Origin: an uncultured Lachnospiraceae bacterium
Lineage (GTDB): Bacteria; Bacillota; Clostridia; Lachnospirales; Lachnospiraceae
NCBI GenBank assembly: GCA_910579505.1
Contig: CAJTTZ010000001.1
Coordinates: 124,001-188,000 of the forward strand
Length of the DNA: 64,000 nucleotides
Direction: 5' to 3'
A program made the translations under genes and the position numbers. Below the pieces are notes generated by a model that had not been told where the DNA came from, did no database searches, and saw only the letters and a list, made by a program, of their open reading frames with translations. Shown piece by piece: positions 52,664 through 61,408 of this stretch (the stretch's first letter is position 1; each line of letters begins with the position of its first letter).

Positions 52664-53137
52664 ATGATTCTTTATCATGCCAGTAAAGAAATAGTTGAAT
52701 ATCCAGAAATACGAAAGACGAGATATACAAAAGATTTTTCATGGGGATTTTATTGTACAAGTAATTTGGAGCAGGCAATACGGTGGGCTAACCGAGGGGA
52801 GGGCGAACCGATTGTCAATCACTACATTTATATGGAAAATAGTGAGTTATCTATTTTGAAGTTTGAATCTATGACTGATGAATGGCTTGATTTCATTGCA
52901 AAGTGCAGAAAAGGAGAAACACACCAGTACGATATTGTGGAAGGACCTATGGCGGATGATACTGTGTGGAACTACGTTAATGATTTCTTTGCAGGAAGGA
53001 TAAGTCGGAAGCAGTTTTGGGTATTGGCTGAATTTAAATATCCAACGCAGCAGATCAGTTTTCATACGTTGGCAGCATTAAAATGCTTAAGGTTTGATAG
53101 GGGTGAGATCATTTATGACGGAAAAGGAACAAAATGA
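52664..53137 (+). CDS. DUF3990-family protein (ADP-ribosyltransferase-like fold suspected)
   Basis: A 157-residue protein matching DUF3990: LYHASKEIVEYPEI at the start, FSWGFYCTSNLEQAIRWANR, and DIVEGPMADDTVWNYVNDFF. The order H-[AG]-S ... GFY.T ... resembles ADP-ribosyltransferase folds, and I recall the family being placed in that clan; the enzymatic role is not shown. It begins 46 bp after the last CRISPR repeat and overlaps the next gene by 23 bp. A toxin role in a two-gene module is plausible. Confidence 0.75.
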   Translation: MILYHASKEIVEYPEIRKTRYTKDFSWGFYCTSNLEQAIRWANRGEGEPIVNHYIYMENSELSILKFESMTDEWLDFIAKCRKGETHQYDIVEGPMADDTVWNYVNDFFAGRISRKQFWVLAEFKYPTQQISFHTLAALKCLRFDRGEIIYDGKGTK

Positions 53138-53558
53138 TTTATTTTATGTATGTTCTCTGATTGAGTATGTTGCTCGAAAGACAAAAAATAAGCGCAGTGT
53201 AATCGTAGATGCATTGGGGATAGATGGCGTGAAAAAACAAATGCATGACGCGCAGGTTAATCATTGCCTTTCTTTTGAACAGGTGGGAGATGAGCTCATA
53301 AAGCGGTATGAAATACTTGAGGGTAATTTCGATACAATAGCAGAATGTAAATATGCAATTCCCAGCTTTACAGACATTGGCGGATTATATAGTATAATGA
53401 TCGAGGATTGTGCAAAACCCGGGAACGAGACAGAAGAACTTATGAAGATCTTTTCCTCGTTTATCAGCGATAAAATATCGGATTTTCGCACAGATGTTTA
53501 TTATCAGAATCCCGGCTATTTGGAATGTTCTTATAAAGCCGGATATTTATTGGATTAA
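53115..53558 (+). CDS. DUF3791-like protein with extra C-terminal region
   Basis: A 147-residue protein. The first ~75 residues (FYVCSLIEYVARKTKNKRSV...LGIDGVKKQMHDAQVNHCLS) resemble DUF3791, a small helical family often encoded next to DUF3990. The remaining ~70 residues (IPSFTDIGGLYSIMIEDCAK onward) are not recognised. The ATG at 53115 overlaps the upstream gene, giving coupled translation. If the pair is a toxin-antitoxin module, this would be the antitoxin, though here it follows rather than precedes its partner. Confidence 0.6.
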   Translation: MTEKEQNDLFYVCSLIEYVARKTKNKRSVIVDALGIDGVKKQMHDAQVNHCLSFEQVGDELIKRYEILEGNFDTIAECKYAIPSFTDIGGLYSIMIEDCAKPGNETEELMKIFSSFISDKISDFRTDVYYQNPGYLECSYKAGYLLD

Positions 53559-53589
53559 AAAATTGTAGCTGTTCTGGCAAAAAATTCTG

Positions 53590-53618
53590 TTGTATTTCGC
53601 GGTCAATTCGGATATAAT
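53590..53618 (+). promoter_or_regulatory. sigma-A-type promoter of the 6S-like RNA
   Basis: TTGTAT (53590-53595), 17 bp, TATAAT (53613-53618); predicted start near 53625, two bases before the RNA's closing stem. Confidence 0.75.
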
Positions 53619-53626
53619 AGATGTAA

Positions 53627-53808
53627 CCTGAAATGCACGATAAGTCTTGTTATTTTGAACCTACAGATACTTTAAACGGGATTCCTACATTGTCATATAG
53701 ATGTCAGGCCTCCAGCCTTTGGGCAACTAGCAGTGGAAGACAGAAGTATGGTTGCGGTTACCCACCTAGCATTGCTAGGAGTCAAAATACAAGATCCGGC
53801 ATTTTGGG
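53627..53808 (+). ncRNA. ssrS: 6S RNA (candidate)
   Basis: A ~182-nt RNA folding into one rod. The ends close with ten pairs, CCTGAAATGC (53627-53636) with GCATTTTGGG (53799-53808); a second long stem pairs TCTTGTTATTTTGA (53645-53658) with TCAAAATACAAGA (53782-53794). Inside lies a large open region with a CCTAGC/GCTAGG hairpin (53764-53778) and a GGCCTCCAGCC segment. A strong promoter, closing stem, central bubble and downstream terminator are the hallmarks of 6S RNA, which binds sigma-70 RNA polymerase. Assigned from structure and recalled clostridial 6S sequence. Confidence 0.72.
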
Positions 53809-53827
53809 GATTATACAAAAGATGGAA

Positions 53828-53857
53828 AAGCAGTCGTCCCGTACGGCTGCTTTTGCA
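53828..53857 (+). terminator. intrinsic terminator between the 6S-like RNA and ddh
   Basis: AAAAGCAG/CTGCTTTT extended by CGT/ACG, then TGC. It ends 20 bp before ddh. Confidence 0.7.
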
Positions 53858-53877
53858 GATATGGAGGTATGGGCGAA

Positions 53878-54864
53878 ATGAGTATAAAAATAGGAATCTT
53901 AGGTTATGGAAATCTGGGGCGCGGGGTTGAGTGCGCCGTGAAACAGAATCCTGACATGGAACTTGTGGCAGTGTTTACGAGAAGAGAGCCGGGACAGGTG
54001 TCAATCCTTACGGAGAGTGCAGCGGTCTGCCACGTGTCGGAGGCGGAGGCGTGGAAGGATAAAATTGACGTGCTTATCCTCTGCGGCGGCAGCGCAACGG
54101 ATCTGCCGGAGCAGACGCCGGCATTTGCAAAATGGTTTAATGTGGTGGACAGCTTCGATACCCATGCCAACATACCGAAGCATTTTGAGAACGTGGACGC
54201 AGCTGCGAAAGCGTCCGGGAAAGTCGGCATTATTTCTGTGGGCTGGGATCCGGGGATGTTTTCCTTAAACAGGATGTATGCAAGTGCCATTCTGCCAAAC
54301 GGCAAGGACTACACGTTCTGGGGGAAGGGCGTCAGCCAGGGACACAGCGATGCGGTCCGCCGGATCGAGGGCGTGAAGAATGCAAAGCAGTACACCATTC
54401 CTGTGGAGGCTGCGCTTGATGCGGTGAGGGATGGGAAAAATCCCGAGCTTTCCACAAGGGAAAAACATACCAGGGAGTGTTTTGTCGTTCTGGAAGAGGG
54501 GGCAGACGCTGCGAAAGTGGAGCAGGAAATCAAGTCCATGCCGAATTATTTTGCGGATTATGACACCACGGTACATTTTATCAGCGAGGAGGAACTTCTC
54601 AGGGATCACAGCGGCATCCCGCACGGCGGTTTTGTACTGCGAAGCGGAAAAACCGGCTGGGAGGAGGAGAACAGTCATCTGATTGAATACAGCCTGAAAC
54701 TGGATTCCAACCCGGAGTTTACTTCCAGTGTGATTATCGCCTATGCGAGGGCAGCTTACCGCCTTTCCAAGGAAGGGCAGAAAGGGGCAAAGACTGTATT
54801 TGATATTCCGCCCGCTTATCTGAGTGCGAAGGACGGGGCAGAGCTTCGGGCGGCCATGCTCTAA
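53878..54864 (+). CDS. ddh: meso-diaminopimelate D-dehydrogenase
   Basis: Ddh makes meso-diaminopimelate from tetrahydrodipicolinate in one NADPH-dependent step, for lysine and peptidoglycan. The 328-residue protein has the Rossmann loop IGILGYGNLGRG, LILCGGSATDLPEQTP, VVDSFDTHANIPKHF, SVGWDPGMFSLNR and TFWGKGVSQGHSDAVRRI, all diagnostic. The ATG at 53878 lies ten bases after GGAGG; an ATG at 53869 is only one base from it. Its own promoter is not obvious, so read-through from the 6S-like RNA is possible. Confidence 0.95.
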   Translation: MSIKIGILGYGNLGRGVECAVKQNPDMELVAVFTRREPGQVSILTESAAVCHVSEAEAWKDKIDVLILCGGSATDLPEQTPAFAKWFNVVDSFDTHANIPKHFENVDAAAKASGKVGIISVGWDPGMFSLNRMYASAILPNGKDYTFWGKGVSQGHSDAVRRIEGVKNAKQYTIPVEAALDAVRDGKNPELSTREKHTRECFVVLEEGADAAKVEQEIKSMPNYFADYDTTVHFISEEELLRDHSGIPHGGFVLRSGKTGWEEENSHLIEYSLKLDSNPEFTSSVIIAYARAAYRLSKEGQKGAKTVFDIPPAYLSAKDGAELRAAML

Positions 54865-54892
54865 GAAAGCGAAGCGTCTAGGGGAGATGGCA

Positions 54893-55771
54893 CTATTTCC
54901 TCATGCTGCGGTAGGCGAGGGGAGTCATGCCAAATGCCTTTTTAAATACTTTTCCGAAATAGGCGCTATTTGAGAAACCGCACTGATAGCTGATCTGTGT
55001 GATGGAATCACTGGTTTCTGCAAGCATTTTTTTAGACTGGTTCAGACGGAAACCGATCAGGTATTCAAAAGGGCTCTGACTCAGATTTTTCTGAAAACAG
55101 CGCAGCGCTTCCCGCTCACTGATATTGGCGGATGCGGCAATGTGCGCAAGCGTGAGTTTTTCCTGATAATGACTGTGAATACAGGCAAGCATACTGCGCA
55201 GCCGGTTCTGACTTTCTATGTTGATGATTGTGAGAGCCGGCTGTGTTTTTTTGATATCTTCCAGCAGAAGCATCCAACTGTCCGAGAGGAGGTTCCGTGT
55301 GGCAAATTCTGTGTCGGGGCGCTTTTGCAGATTTTTAAGTTTCTTGAGGTTTGATAAAATCCGGCTGGATGTCTGCCTGTCTTTCCGAAGAACATGGACT
55401 TCAATCTGGCGGTTCTGGATAAGCGGATTCAGGTATTTGGTTTCAAAAAGGCTTTTAAAGTGGCCGCTTAGAAAAACCGGGTGAAAAATGTGATTGATTT
55501 CCAGAGCGGGATTGCCGGGAGCGGCGTTGCTTTTCATGTCCATCACGTTGGAGTTGATGAAAAATCCCTCGCCCTCCTGTATGATATATTCCTGATTGAC
55601 TGTGCGGATCCGGCTGACGCCGCGCTCAATGTAACCCAATTCCAGCTCTTCATGCCAGTGCCATGGGATTGTGATATCGGTCAGATCCCTCTGATGCATA
55701 CAGTAGGGGTAAGCAATCGTCATGCCTTCTATTTTTTCGACTTGGTTTTCATCTGTATGAAACGGCATCAT
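54893..55771 (-). CDS. AraC-family transcriptional regulator
   Basis: A 292-residue regulator. The N-terminal cupin has TIPWHWHEELELGYIERG; the C-terminal double helix-turn-helix ends ITQISYQCGFSNSAYFGKVF and then KKAFGMTPLAYR. The start at MMPFHTDEN has GGAGG nine bases upstream; a longer frame reaches 55837. It diverges from the alcohol dehydrogenase gene 176 bp away and is a natural candidate to regulate it. Confidence 0.9.
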   Translation of the reverse strand: MMPFHTDENQVEKIEGMTIAYPYCMHQRDLTDITIPWHWHEELELGYIERGVSRIRTVNQEYIIQEGEGFFINSNVMDMKSNAAPGNPALEINHIFHPVFLSGHFKSLFETKYLNPLIQNRQIEVHVLRKDRQTSSRILSNLKKLKNLQKRPDTEFATRNLLSDSWMLLLEDIKKTQPALTIINIESQNRLRSMLACIHSHYQEKLTLAHIAASANISEREALRCFQKNLSQSPFEYLIGFRLNQSKKMLAETSDSITQISYQCGFSNSAYFGKVFKKAFGMTPLAYRSMRK

Positions 55772-55947
55772 AGGATATTCCCTCCTGACATTGGATGATA
55801 AGATTTTTTGGCGTACCGGAATATAACTATTATACAATAGCTGGCGTAATAATACTATATGTTGTCGATATGTTTATGGAGGGCAGATCGGAAATGGTAT
55901 ATATTCAGGTTAATTCGAGCAACTAAATGTTTACAGGAGGGTATATC

Positions 55948-57135
55948 ATGGCAAACAATTTTGAGTTTTATTCACCTACCAGAGTTATTTTCGGGAGAGA
56001 GACGGAACAGGAAGTAGGAAGACTGGTCAGGGAGTGCGGCGGCGGAAGCGTGCTTTTAGTGTACGGGGGAAAAAGTGCGGTAAAGTCGGGACTTTTGCAG
56101 ACGGTAAAAGAGTCGTTGGAGAAAAGCGGCATACGTTATCAGGAACTGGGCGGTATTGTGCCGAATCCACGTCTGGATAAGGTCTATGAGGGCATCCGCA
56201 TCGGCAGACAGGAAAAAACCGATTTCCTGCTTGGAGTCGGCGGCGGAAGCGTTATTGATACCGCAAAGGCGATTGCTTATGGGCTGGCGGAGCCGGAAAG
56301 GGATGTGTGGGAGCTTTTTGCTCATACCAGGACAGCAAAAAAATGTCTGCCGGTAGCCAGTGTTTTGACGATTGCGGCGGCAGGAAGCGAGACTTCAAAA
56401 GGATGTGTTATCACCAACGAGAGCACGGGGGAGAAAAGGGCATACGATGACAATCTGGCAAGACCCCGGTTTGCCATTATGAACCCGAAGTATACGGCGA
56501 CCCTGCCGGATTACCAGACAGAGTCGGGCTGTGCGGATATTATGATGCACACCATGGAGAGATACTTTACAAATGGCGGGAATATGGAGATAACGGACGC
56601 CATTGCGGAGGGGCTTTTGCGGACGGTTATGAAAAACGCGCGGATTCTGCACGACGATCCTTCCAACTATGAGGCGCGGGCGGAGATCATGTGGGCGGGA
56701 AGCATTGCACATAACGACCTGACTGGCTGCGGAAATGACGGGGGAGATTTTATGACCCACAAACTGGAACATGAGATGGGCGGTATGTTTGATGTCACGC
56801 ATGGAGCAGGGTTGGCGGCAGTCTGGCCGAGCTGGGCAAGATTTGTGTATCAATGCGCGCTTCCTCGGTTTGTGCGCTTTGCGAGAAATGTGATGGGAAT
56901 CGTTATGGACGGCGCGGATGAAGAGATTGCGCTTGCCGGTATCGCGGCGATGGAGGCGTTTTATAACAGCATCGGTATGCCGGTTAACTTTTCAGAACTG
57001 GGCATTCATCCGACGGAGGAACAGATTGAGGAGATGGCTGAGCGCTGTATGGCGGCCTGTGACGGGCATACAGGCTCCGCGAAGAAGCTTTCTGTACAGG
57101 ATATGGCATCAATCTACAGAATGGCTAACGGGTGA
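55948..57135 (+). CDS. iron-containing alcohol dehydrogenase (butanol-dehydrogenase-like)
   Basis: A 395-residue group III alcohol dehydrogenase, probably NADP(H)-dependent. NFEFYSPTRVIFG opens the domain; GVGGGSVIDTAKAIAYG binds the cofactor; metal ligands lie in ESGCADIMMHTMERYF and in HKLEHEMGGMFDVTHGAG. AGGAGGG lies six bases before the ATG. The sugar isomerase gene downstream suggests sugar or aldehyde metabolism, under the divergent AraC regulator. Confidence 0.92.
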   Translation: MANNFEFYSPTRVIFGRETEQEVGRLVRECGGGSVLLVYGGKSAVKSGLLQTVKESLEKSGIRYQELGGIVPNPRLDKVYEGIRIGRQEKTDFLLGVGGGSVIDTAKAIAYGLAEPERDVWELFAHTRTAKKCLPVASVLTIAAAGSETSKGCVITNESTGEKRAYDDNLARPRFAIMNPKYTATLPDYQTESGCADIMMHTMERYFTNGGNMEITDAIAEGLLRTVMKNARILHDDPSNYEARAEIMWAGSIAHNDLTGCGNDGGDFMTHKLEHEMGGMFDVTHGAGLAAVWPSWARFVYQCALPRFVRFARNVMGIVMDGADEEIALAGIAAMEAFYNSIGMPVNFSELGIHPTEEQIEEMAERCMAACDGHTGSAKKLSVQDMASIYRMANG

Positions 57136-57329
57136 ACACAATATCTGCAAAGAGGATTGTACAAGGGGCTGGCGTCATGGTAATATGGGTGTAAGGTATT
57201 CTGTGACGGACTTGGTAGTCTTGGACTGCAAAAAAAATGTATGCTGTTGGGAAATGGAACACTGGTGAAAATTCTGCAGCAGAATGTTACAGTGAAATTG
57301 GGGTATAAGTGCAAGAAGAGGAGGACTTT

Positions 57330-58022
57330 ATGAAGCGCTCTGAAATTAATCAAATTATAAAAGAAATGGAAACACTGGCGGCAAAGAACGGTTTTCATCT
57401 GCCCCCTTTCTGCCACTTTACGCCAGAGGAGTGGAAAGATAAGGGGCATGAGTATGATGAGATCCGCGACAACATGCTTGGATGGGATATCACGGACTTC
57501 GGACGGGGCGACTTTAATACATGTGGGTTTGGCCTGATTACGCTGCGCAACGGAAACCAGCATAATCCGAAATATAAGAAGGTTTATGCGGAAAAGCTTT
57601 TATTCATGCGGGACGGTATGATGGCGCCCATGCATTTCCACTGGTTTAAGTCGGAGGACATCATCAACCGCGGTGGCGGCGTACTGCAGATCAAAATTTA
57701 TCAGGATGACGGGGCGGGCGGTCTTTCCGATGAGGATGTGGTGATCAATGCCGACGGGCGTTCTTACACGGCTCCGGCGGGTTCTTATGTCACGCTGCAT
57801 CCGGGTGAGAGCGTGACACTCTGGCCGCACCAGTACCACGAATTTCATGCGGTGCCGGGAACGGGGAGCATCCTGATCGGGGAAGTGTCCCAGTGCAACG
57901 ACGACAATACGGACAACCGTTTTTATGAGGAGGCGGGGAGATTCCCCGAGATTGAGGAGGACGAGGCGCCGTACAGGCTGCTGTGCAATGAATATCCGCC
58001 TGCCGAAGTCGACGAAAGCTAA
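57330..58022 (+). CDS. D-lyxose ketol-isomerase (cupin)
   Basis: A 230-residue cupin sugar isomerase of the D-lyxose/D-mannose isomerase family (converts D-lyxose to D-xylulose or mannose to fructose). Metal ligands are in MAPMHFHWFKSEDIINRGGG and in LWPHQYHEFHAV; RDNMLGWDITDFG near residue 50 is typical. GAGGAGG precedes the ATG. It lies 194 bp after the alcohol dehydrogenase; I see no gene in that gap. Confidence 0.9.
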   Translation: MKRSEINQIIKEMETLAAKNGFHLPPFCHFTPEEWKDKGHEYDEIRDNMLGWDITDFGRGDFNTCGFGLITLRNGNQHNPKYKKVYAEKLLFMRDGMMAPMHFHWFKSEDIINRGGGVLQIKIYQDDGAGGLSDEDVVINADGRSYTAPAGSYVTLHPGESVTLWPHQYHEFHAVPGTGSILIGEVSQCNDDNTDNRFYEEAGRFPEIEEDEAPYRLLCNEYPPAEVDES

Positions 58023-58070
58023 TGATAAAGCAGGCATCCGGGTTTTAAAAGGAACCGGCGGTATATGAGG

Positions 58071-58107
58071 GCTTCACGGGCAAGAGGAAGGAATTTGACC
58101 GTGAAGC
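58071..58107 (+). terminator. intrinsic terminator after the lyxose isomerase gene
   Basis: GCTTCACGG/CCGTGAAGC with a 19-base loop, followed by TTTTTC. Confidence 0.8.
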
Positions 58108-58166
58108 TTTTTCTTCGTACAACAGATACTATTTCTCTTTTAGTGTGCATAGGAATAAAGGAGGAC

Positions 58167-58187
58167 ATGGGAAGGGCGCAGACATGA
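58167..58187 (+). other. six-codon mini-ORF overlapping the SpoIID-domain start
   Basis: AAGGAGG (58158-58164) is ideally placed for an ATG at 58167 that encodes only MGRAQT and stops at TGA overlapping the ATG of the next gene (ATGA at 58184). The main gene lacks a good ribosome site of its own, so translation may reach it by termination-reinitiation. Confidence 0.5.
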
Positions 58188-60529
58188 AGTTTGACGGGAA
58201 ACAGCTTGCGAAGCTTTCGCTTATTTTTTTCGGACTTTTATTCATCGTCTGTCTTTTCCTTGGGAGAAGGCAGGCGCAGGAGCCGTTACAGCCGGAGGGA
58301 GAGCGGATTACAGTCGAGGATGTGGCGATTTTATTAGATGCGCTGGGGGTGGATTTTTCGATACCGCCGTCGGACGGTGAAGGGCAGCCGCAGACTGACA
58401 CGGAAGCGGCAGGGGACGAAAAAGATATATATTTTACATATGGGCAGTACCGGGCATTGTGTGAATATCTGCCGTCAGAGGAATGGGGACTTCCCGATTA
58501 CAGCGACAAATATGAGCTGGAACAGACGTTATTAAAAGAGGACTGGTATCGCGCCTTCCGTATTTTCCTGGCTTATCTGGATACGGAATCGTCCATCTGG
58601 GAGACGACAGTTTTCGTGCTGAAAACGGATCAGGAGAAGGCGGAAGCATACACGGAAAACGGCGCGATGCAGGGGGCGTGCCCGTATGTATCGACGGCTT
58701 TTGCGGGGAGCGAACTGCAGGAGTTAAAGGTCTATGTGAAAGGCAGTACGCTTTTGACCATTGTGGAAGTTCTGCCGGAGGATCACTATCTGGGAAGTGT
58801 GTGGGTGATGGAAAGCACAGACGGCACGCTGGATTGTTTTTATCATCAGACCGTATTTAAGGCGGCGCTTTCCGGGGACGCGCTTAAAAATCCGCCGGAG
58901 CGGGAACAGGTGGCGGATCTGACTTTTAGGGACGGACAGATTGTGGTGGCAAAGGAGCGCAGGGAAAAAATTCATGGAAGGCTGCTTCGTGCCTCGGCGC
59001 AGGAATTGGAGATCGAGGATTACGGCGTTTATCAGATCGCGGATGAGATGGAGGTATATAAGCTGTATGGGAGCCTGAAAACGCTGGAGCAGGCCGAGCT
59101 GCGTGTCGGGTGCGCGGATACGGATTTTGTTGTTGACAGGGGGAAGGTGTATGCCTGCCTGGTATCGGAGGAGGCAGGGGCGGATCGGATCCGGGTACTT
59201 TTGAAAAATACGGCGGGAGGAAGCAACTATCACGAACGCGTAGGGATTACTGTTGACGGGGAGGAGGTCGGAATCCGGGCAGACCAGATGACGGTCGGGG
59301 AGCGCAGGACCTATCGGAGCGAAAATCTTACGGACAAGGTTACGGTGGAAATGGAGGGGAGTGGCAGGGCGGACCACTCTTATCGTGGCGCCATAGAGTG
59401 TGTTCGGATGGAACAGGGTATCGTGCTGATCAATGAACTGCCGTTGGAGGAATATCTCTATGCCGTCGTGCCGAGCGAAATGCCGGCATCTTATCCGCAG
59501 GAGGCGCTCAAAGCGCAGGCAGTGTGCGCCAGAACCTATGCGTACCGCTATATTCTGCGGGCGGGCATTCCGGAGCTGGGCGCCCATGTGGACGACACGA
59601 CAGCCTATCAGGTTTACCACAATATTGAGGAAAATGCGGCTTCCACCACGGCGGTGAAGGAGACGGACGGAGTGCTGCTCACTTACGAGGGGGAGGCTGC
59701 GGGTAATTATTATTATTCTACCTCCTGCGGGATGGGGACGGACGTAGTGAGCTGGCAGGGAGGGAACGGAGAGGCAGTGCCTTATCTGCAGGGCGTGCGC
59801 GTGAGCGGGGCAGCGGGGGCAGAGTCTGGGGCGGAAGTGGCAGAACAGGCAGACGCGCAGCAGGCAGCGACATCTGACGAGGCTGAGAGCTTTGACGCGG
59901 AAGATTTACGGAACGAGGAGGTTTTCCGGCAGTTTATTACCACGGTACACGAGACGGACTTTGAGAAGGAGGAACCTTGGTACCGGTGGAGTTACCATGT
60001 GGAGGAGCTGGATGAAAAAGGTCTGTTTGCCCGTCTGAAGGAGCGGTATGCAAGCGCGCCGGCTTTTGTGCTGACGAAGGCGGAGGGGGATTATTATGTG
60101 TCGGAGCCGATTGGGAAACCGGGGAAAATAAGGAAGATAGAGATCGCTAAAAGGGGTGCCGGCGGGATTGCGCAGGAGCTTCTGATTGAGACGGAAAAAG
60201 CGACGTATAAAGTGCTTTCCGAATACAATATCCGCTATGTCCTGTGCGACGCAAATAGCGCTGTCAGGAAACAGGACGGGAGCGAAACCGTGCCGAAAAC
60301 GCTTCTTCCCAGCGGCTTTTTTGTGCTGGATGCCGTCAGCGGGACTGGAAAAGACGGGGAAAATGTGGTAGGATATACGTTGACTGGCGGCGGTTACGGA
60401 CACGGCGTCGGCATGTCCCAGAACGGGGCGAAGGCTATGGGGGCGCAGGGGGCTGACTACGGGCAGATCCTCTCGATGTTTTATCCCGGCTGTGAGGTGA
60501 CGGACGCCGAGGAACTGAGAGAGCAGTAG
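58184..60529 (+). CDS. SpoIID/LytB-domain protein
   Basis: A 781-residue protein with an N-terminal membrane helix (~10-27). The last ~370 residues are a SpoIID/LytB lytic-transglycosylase-type domain: LPLEEYLYAVVPSEMPASYP (with the catalytic glutamate), EALKAQAVCARTYAYR, DTTAYQVYH, STSCG and GYGHGVGMSQNGAKAMGAQG. The domain is interrupted by an Ala/Glu-rich insert at ~545-590. Residues 90-400 are not recognised. SpoIID cuts septal peptidoglycan during engulfment; relatives like this one may act outside sporulation. Confidence 0.88.
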   Translation: MKFDGKQLAKLSLIFFGLLFIVCLFLGRRQAQEPLQPEGERITVEDVAILLDALGVDFSIPPSDGEGQPQTDTEAAGDEKDIYFTYGQYRALCEYLPSEEWGLPDYSDKYELEQTLLKEDWYRAFRIFLAYLDTESSIWETTVFVLKTDQEKAEAYTENGAMQGACPYVSTAFAGSELQELKVYVKGSTLLTIVEVLPEDHYLGSVWVMESTDGTLDCFYHQTVFKAALSGDALKNPPEREQVADLTFRDGQIVVAKERREKIHGRLLRASAQELEIEDYGVYQIADEMEVYKLYGSLKTLEQAELRVGCADTDFVVDRGKVYACLVSEEAGADRIRVLLKNTAGGSNYHERVGITVDGEEVGIRADQMTVGERRTYRSENLTDKVTVEMEGSGRADHSYRGAIECVRMEQGIVLINELPLEEYLYAVVPSEMPASYPQEALKAQAVCARTYAYRYILRAGIPELGAHVDDTTAYQVYHNIEENAASTTAVKETDGVLLTYEGEAAGNYYYSTSCGMGTDVVSWQGGNGEAVPYLQGVRVSGAAGAESGAEVAEQADAQQAATSDEAESFDAEDLRNEEVFRQFITTVHETDFEKEEPWYRWSYHVEELDEKGLFARLKERYASAPAFVLTKAEGDYYVSEPIGKPGKIRKIEIAKRGAGGIAQELLIETEKATYKVLSEYNIRYVLCDANSAVRKQDGSETVPKTLLPSGFFVLDAVSGTGKDGENVVGYTLTGGGYGHGVGMSQNGAKAMGAQGADYGQILSMFYPGCEVTDAEELREQ

Positions 60530-60642
60530 AACCGATGGGTTTGTACGATGCGCAATTCTGAGTGACTGGGGTTTAGGCTCTGACTGGAAGAGCGGGTATC
60601 TAAACTGGTTATCAGACAAAAGATAACAAGGAATGGCACGTG

Positions 60643-61344
60643 ATGGATAAAAATGAAGTGAAAGAATTGATGTTCTCGCTGGGTGCGGATCTGTGCGGCA
60701 TGGCGGGTATGGACAGATTTGACGACGCGCCGGAAGGCTATCATCCGCTGGACGTTTTGCCGACCTGTAAGTCTGTCATTTCCTTCGGCTGCAGATTCCC
60801 GGTTGGAACGCTTGTGTGTAAATCGGATATTCCCTATACAAGGGTAAGAAATTCCATCACGCCAAAAATGGACGCGATTGCGCTTGATTTTTGTATCGAG
60901 ATGGAAAAGCACGGAATCGTGTGCGTGCCGATTCCCACAAATGAAAGCCAGTGGGATAAAAAGACAGGGAGATGGCGGTCGATTGTCTCCGCAAAACATG
61001 CGGCGCAGGCGGCCGGACTTGGCACAATAGGCAGGCATTCTCTGCTGATTACGCCGGAATTTGGCAGCATGATCTGGCTGGGAACGGTTTTGTGCGAGCA
61101 GGAATGGGAACCTGACGAGAGAAAAAAAACGCTTTGCGATAACTGCAATTTATGTGTGGAGGCATGTCCCGTACATGCGCTGGATGACGCGCAATTAAAG
61201 CAGCAGAATTGTTGGGATTTTGCCTTTGGAGATGACGCGGAAACGCAGACGTGGAGAATTTCCTGTCATAAATGCAGGGATGTCTGTCCTTATAATCTGG
61301 GAAGTCAAAATGCTTTTTTTAGCGCAAACTCACAGAATACGTGA
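60643..61344 (+). CDS. QueG-like 4Fe-4S protein (short form)
   Basis: A 233-residue protein related to epoxyqueuosine reductase but shorter, lacking the HEAT-repeat C-terminus. It has the cobalamin-fold region (KSVISFGCRFP, AAQAAGLGTIGRHSLLITPEFG) and two ferredoxin clusters CDNCNLCVEACP and CHKCRDVCP. Such short forms may act as reductases or corrinoid activators rather than in queuosine synthesis. Start GTG 60640/ATG 60643 after AAGGAA. Confidence 0.8.
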   Translation: MDKNEVKELMFSLGADLCGMAGMDRFDDAPEGYHPLDVLPTCKSVISFGCRFPVGTLVCKSDIPYTRVRNSITPKMDAIALDFCIEMEKHGIVCVPIPTNESQWDKKTGRWRSIVSAKHAAQAAGLGTIGRHSLLITPEFGSMIWLGTVLCEQEWEPDERKKTLCDNCNLCVEACPVHALDDAQLKQQNCWDFAFGDDAETQTWRISCHKCRDVCPYNLGSQNAFFSANSQNT

Positions 61345-61408
61345 CAGAGGGACGATGACTCTGTAATAAGCTCGATTGGAAAAGCAGATAACGAAAACAA
61401 ACGGGAGT

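Noticed and set aside
41520..53558. The region as part of a prophage or ICE
   Set aside because: No integrase, relaxase, capsid, terminase or conjugation gene and no attachment repeats were found.
53633..53881. An 82-codon open frame between the DUF3791-like gene and ddh
   Set aside because: It lies over the 6S-like RNA stems and has no ribosome site; composition is not protein-like.
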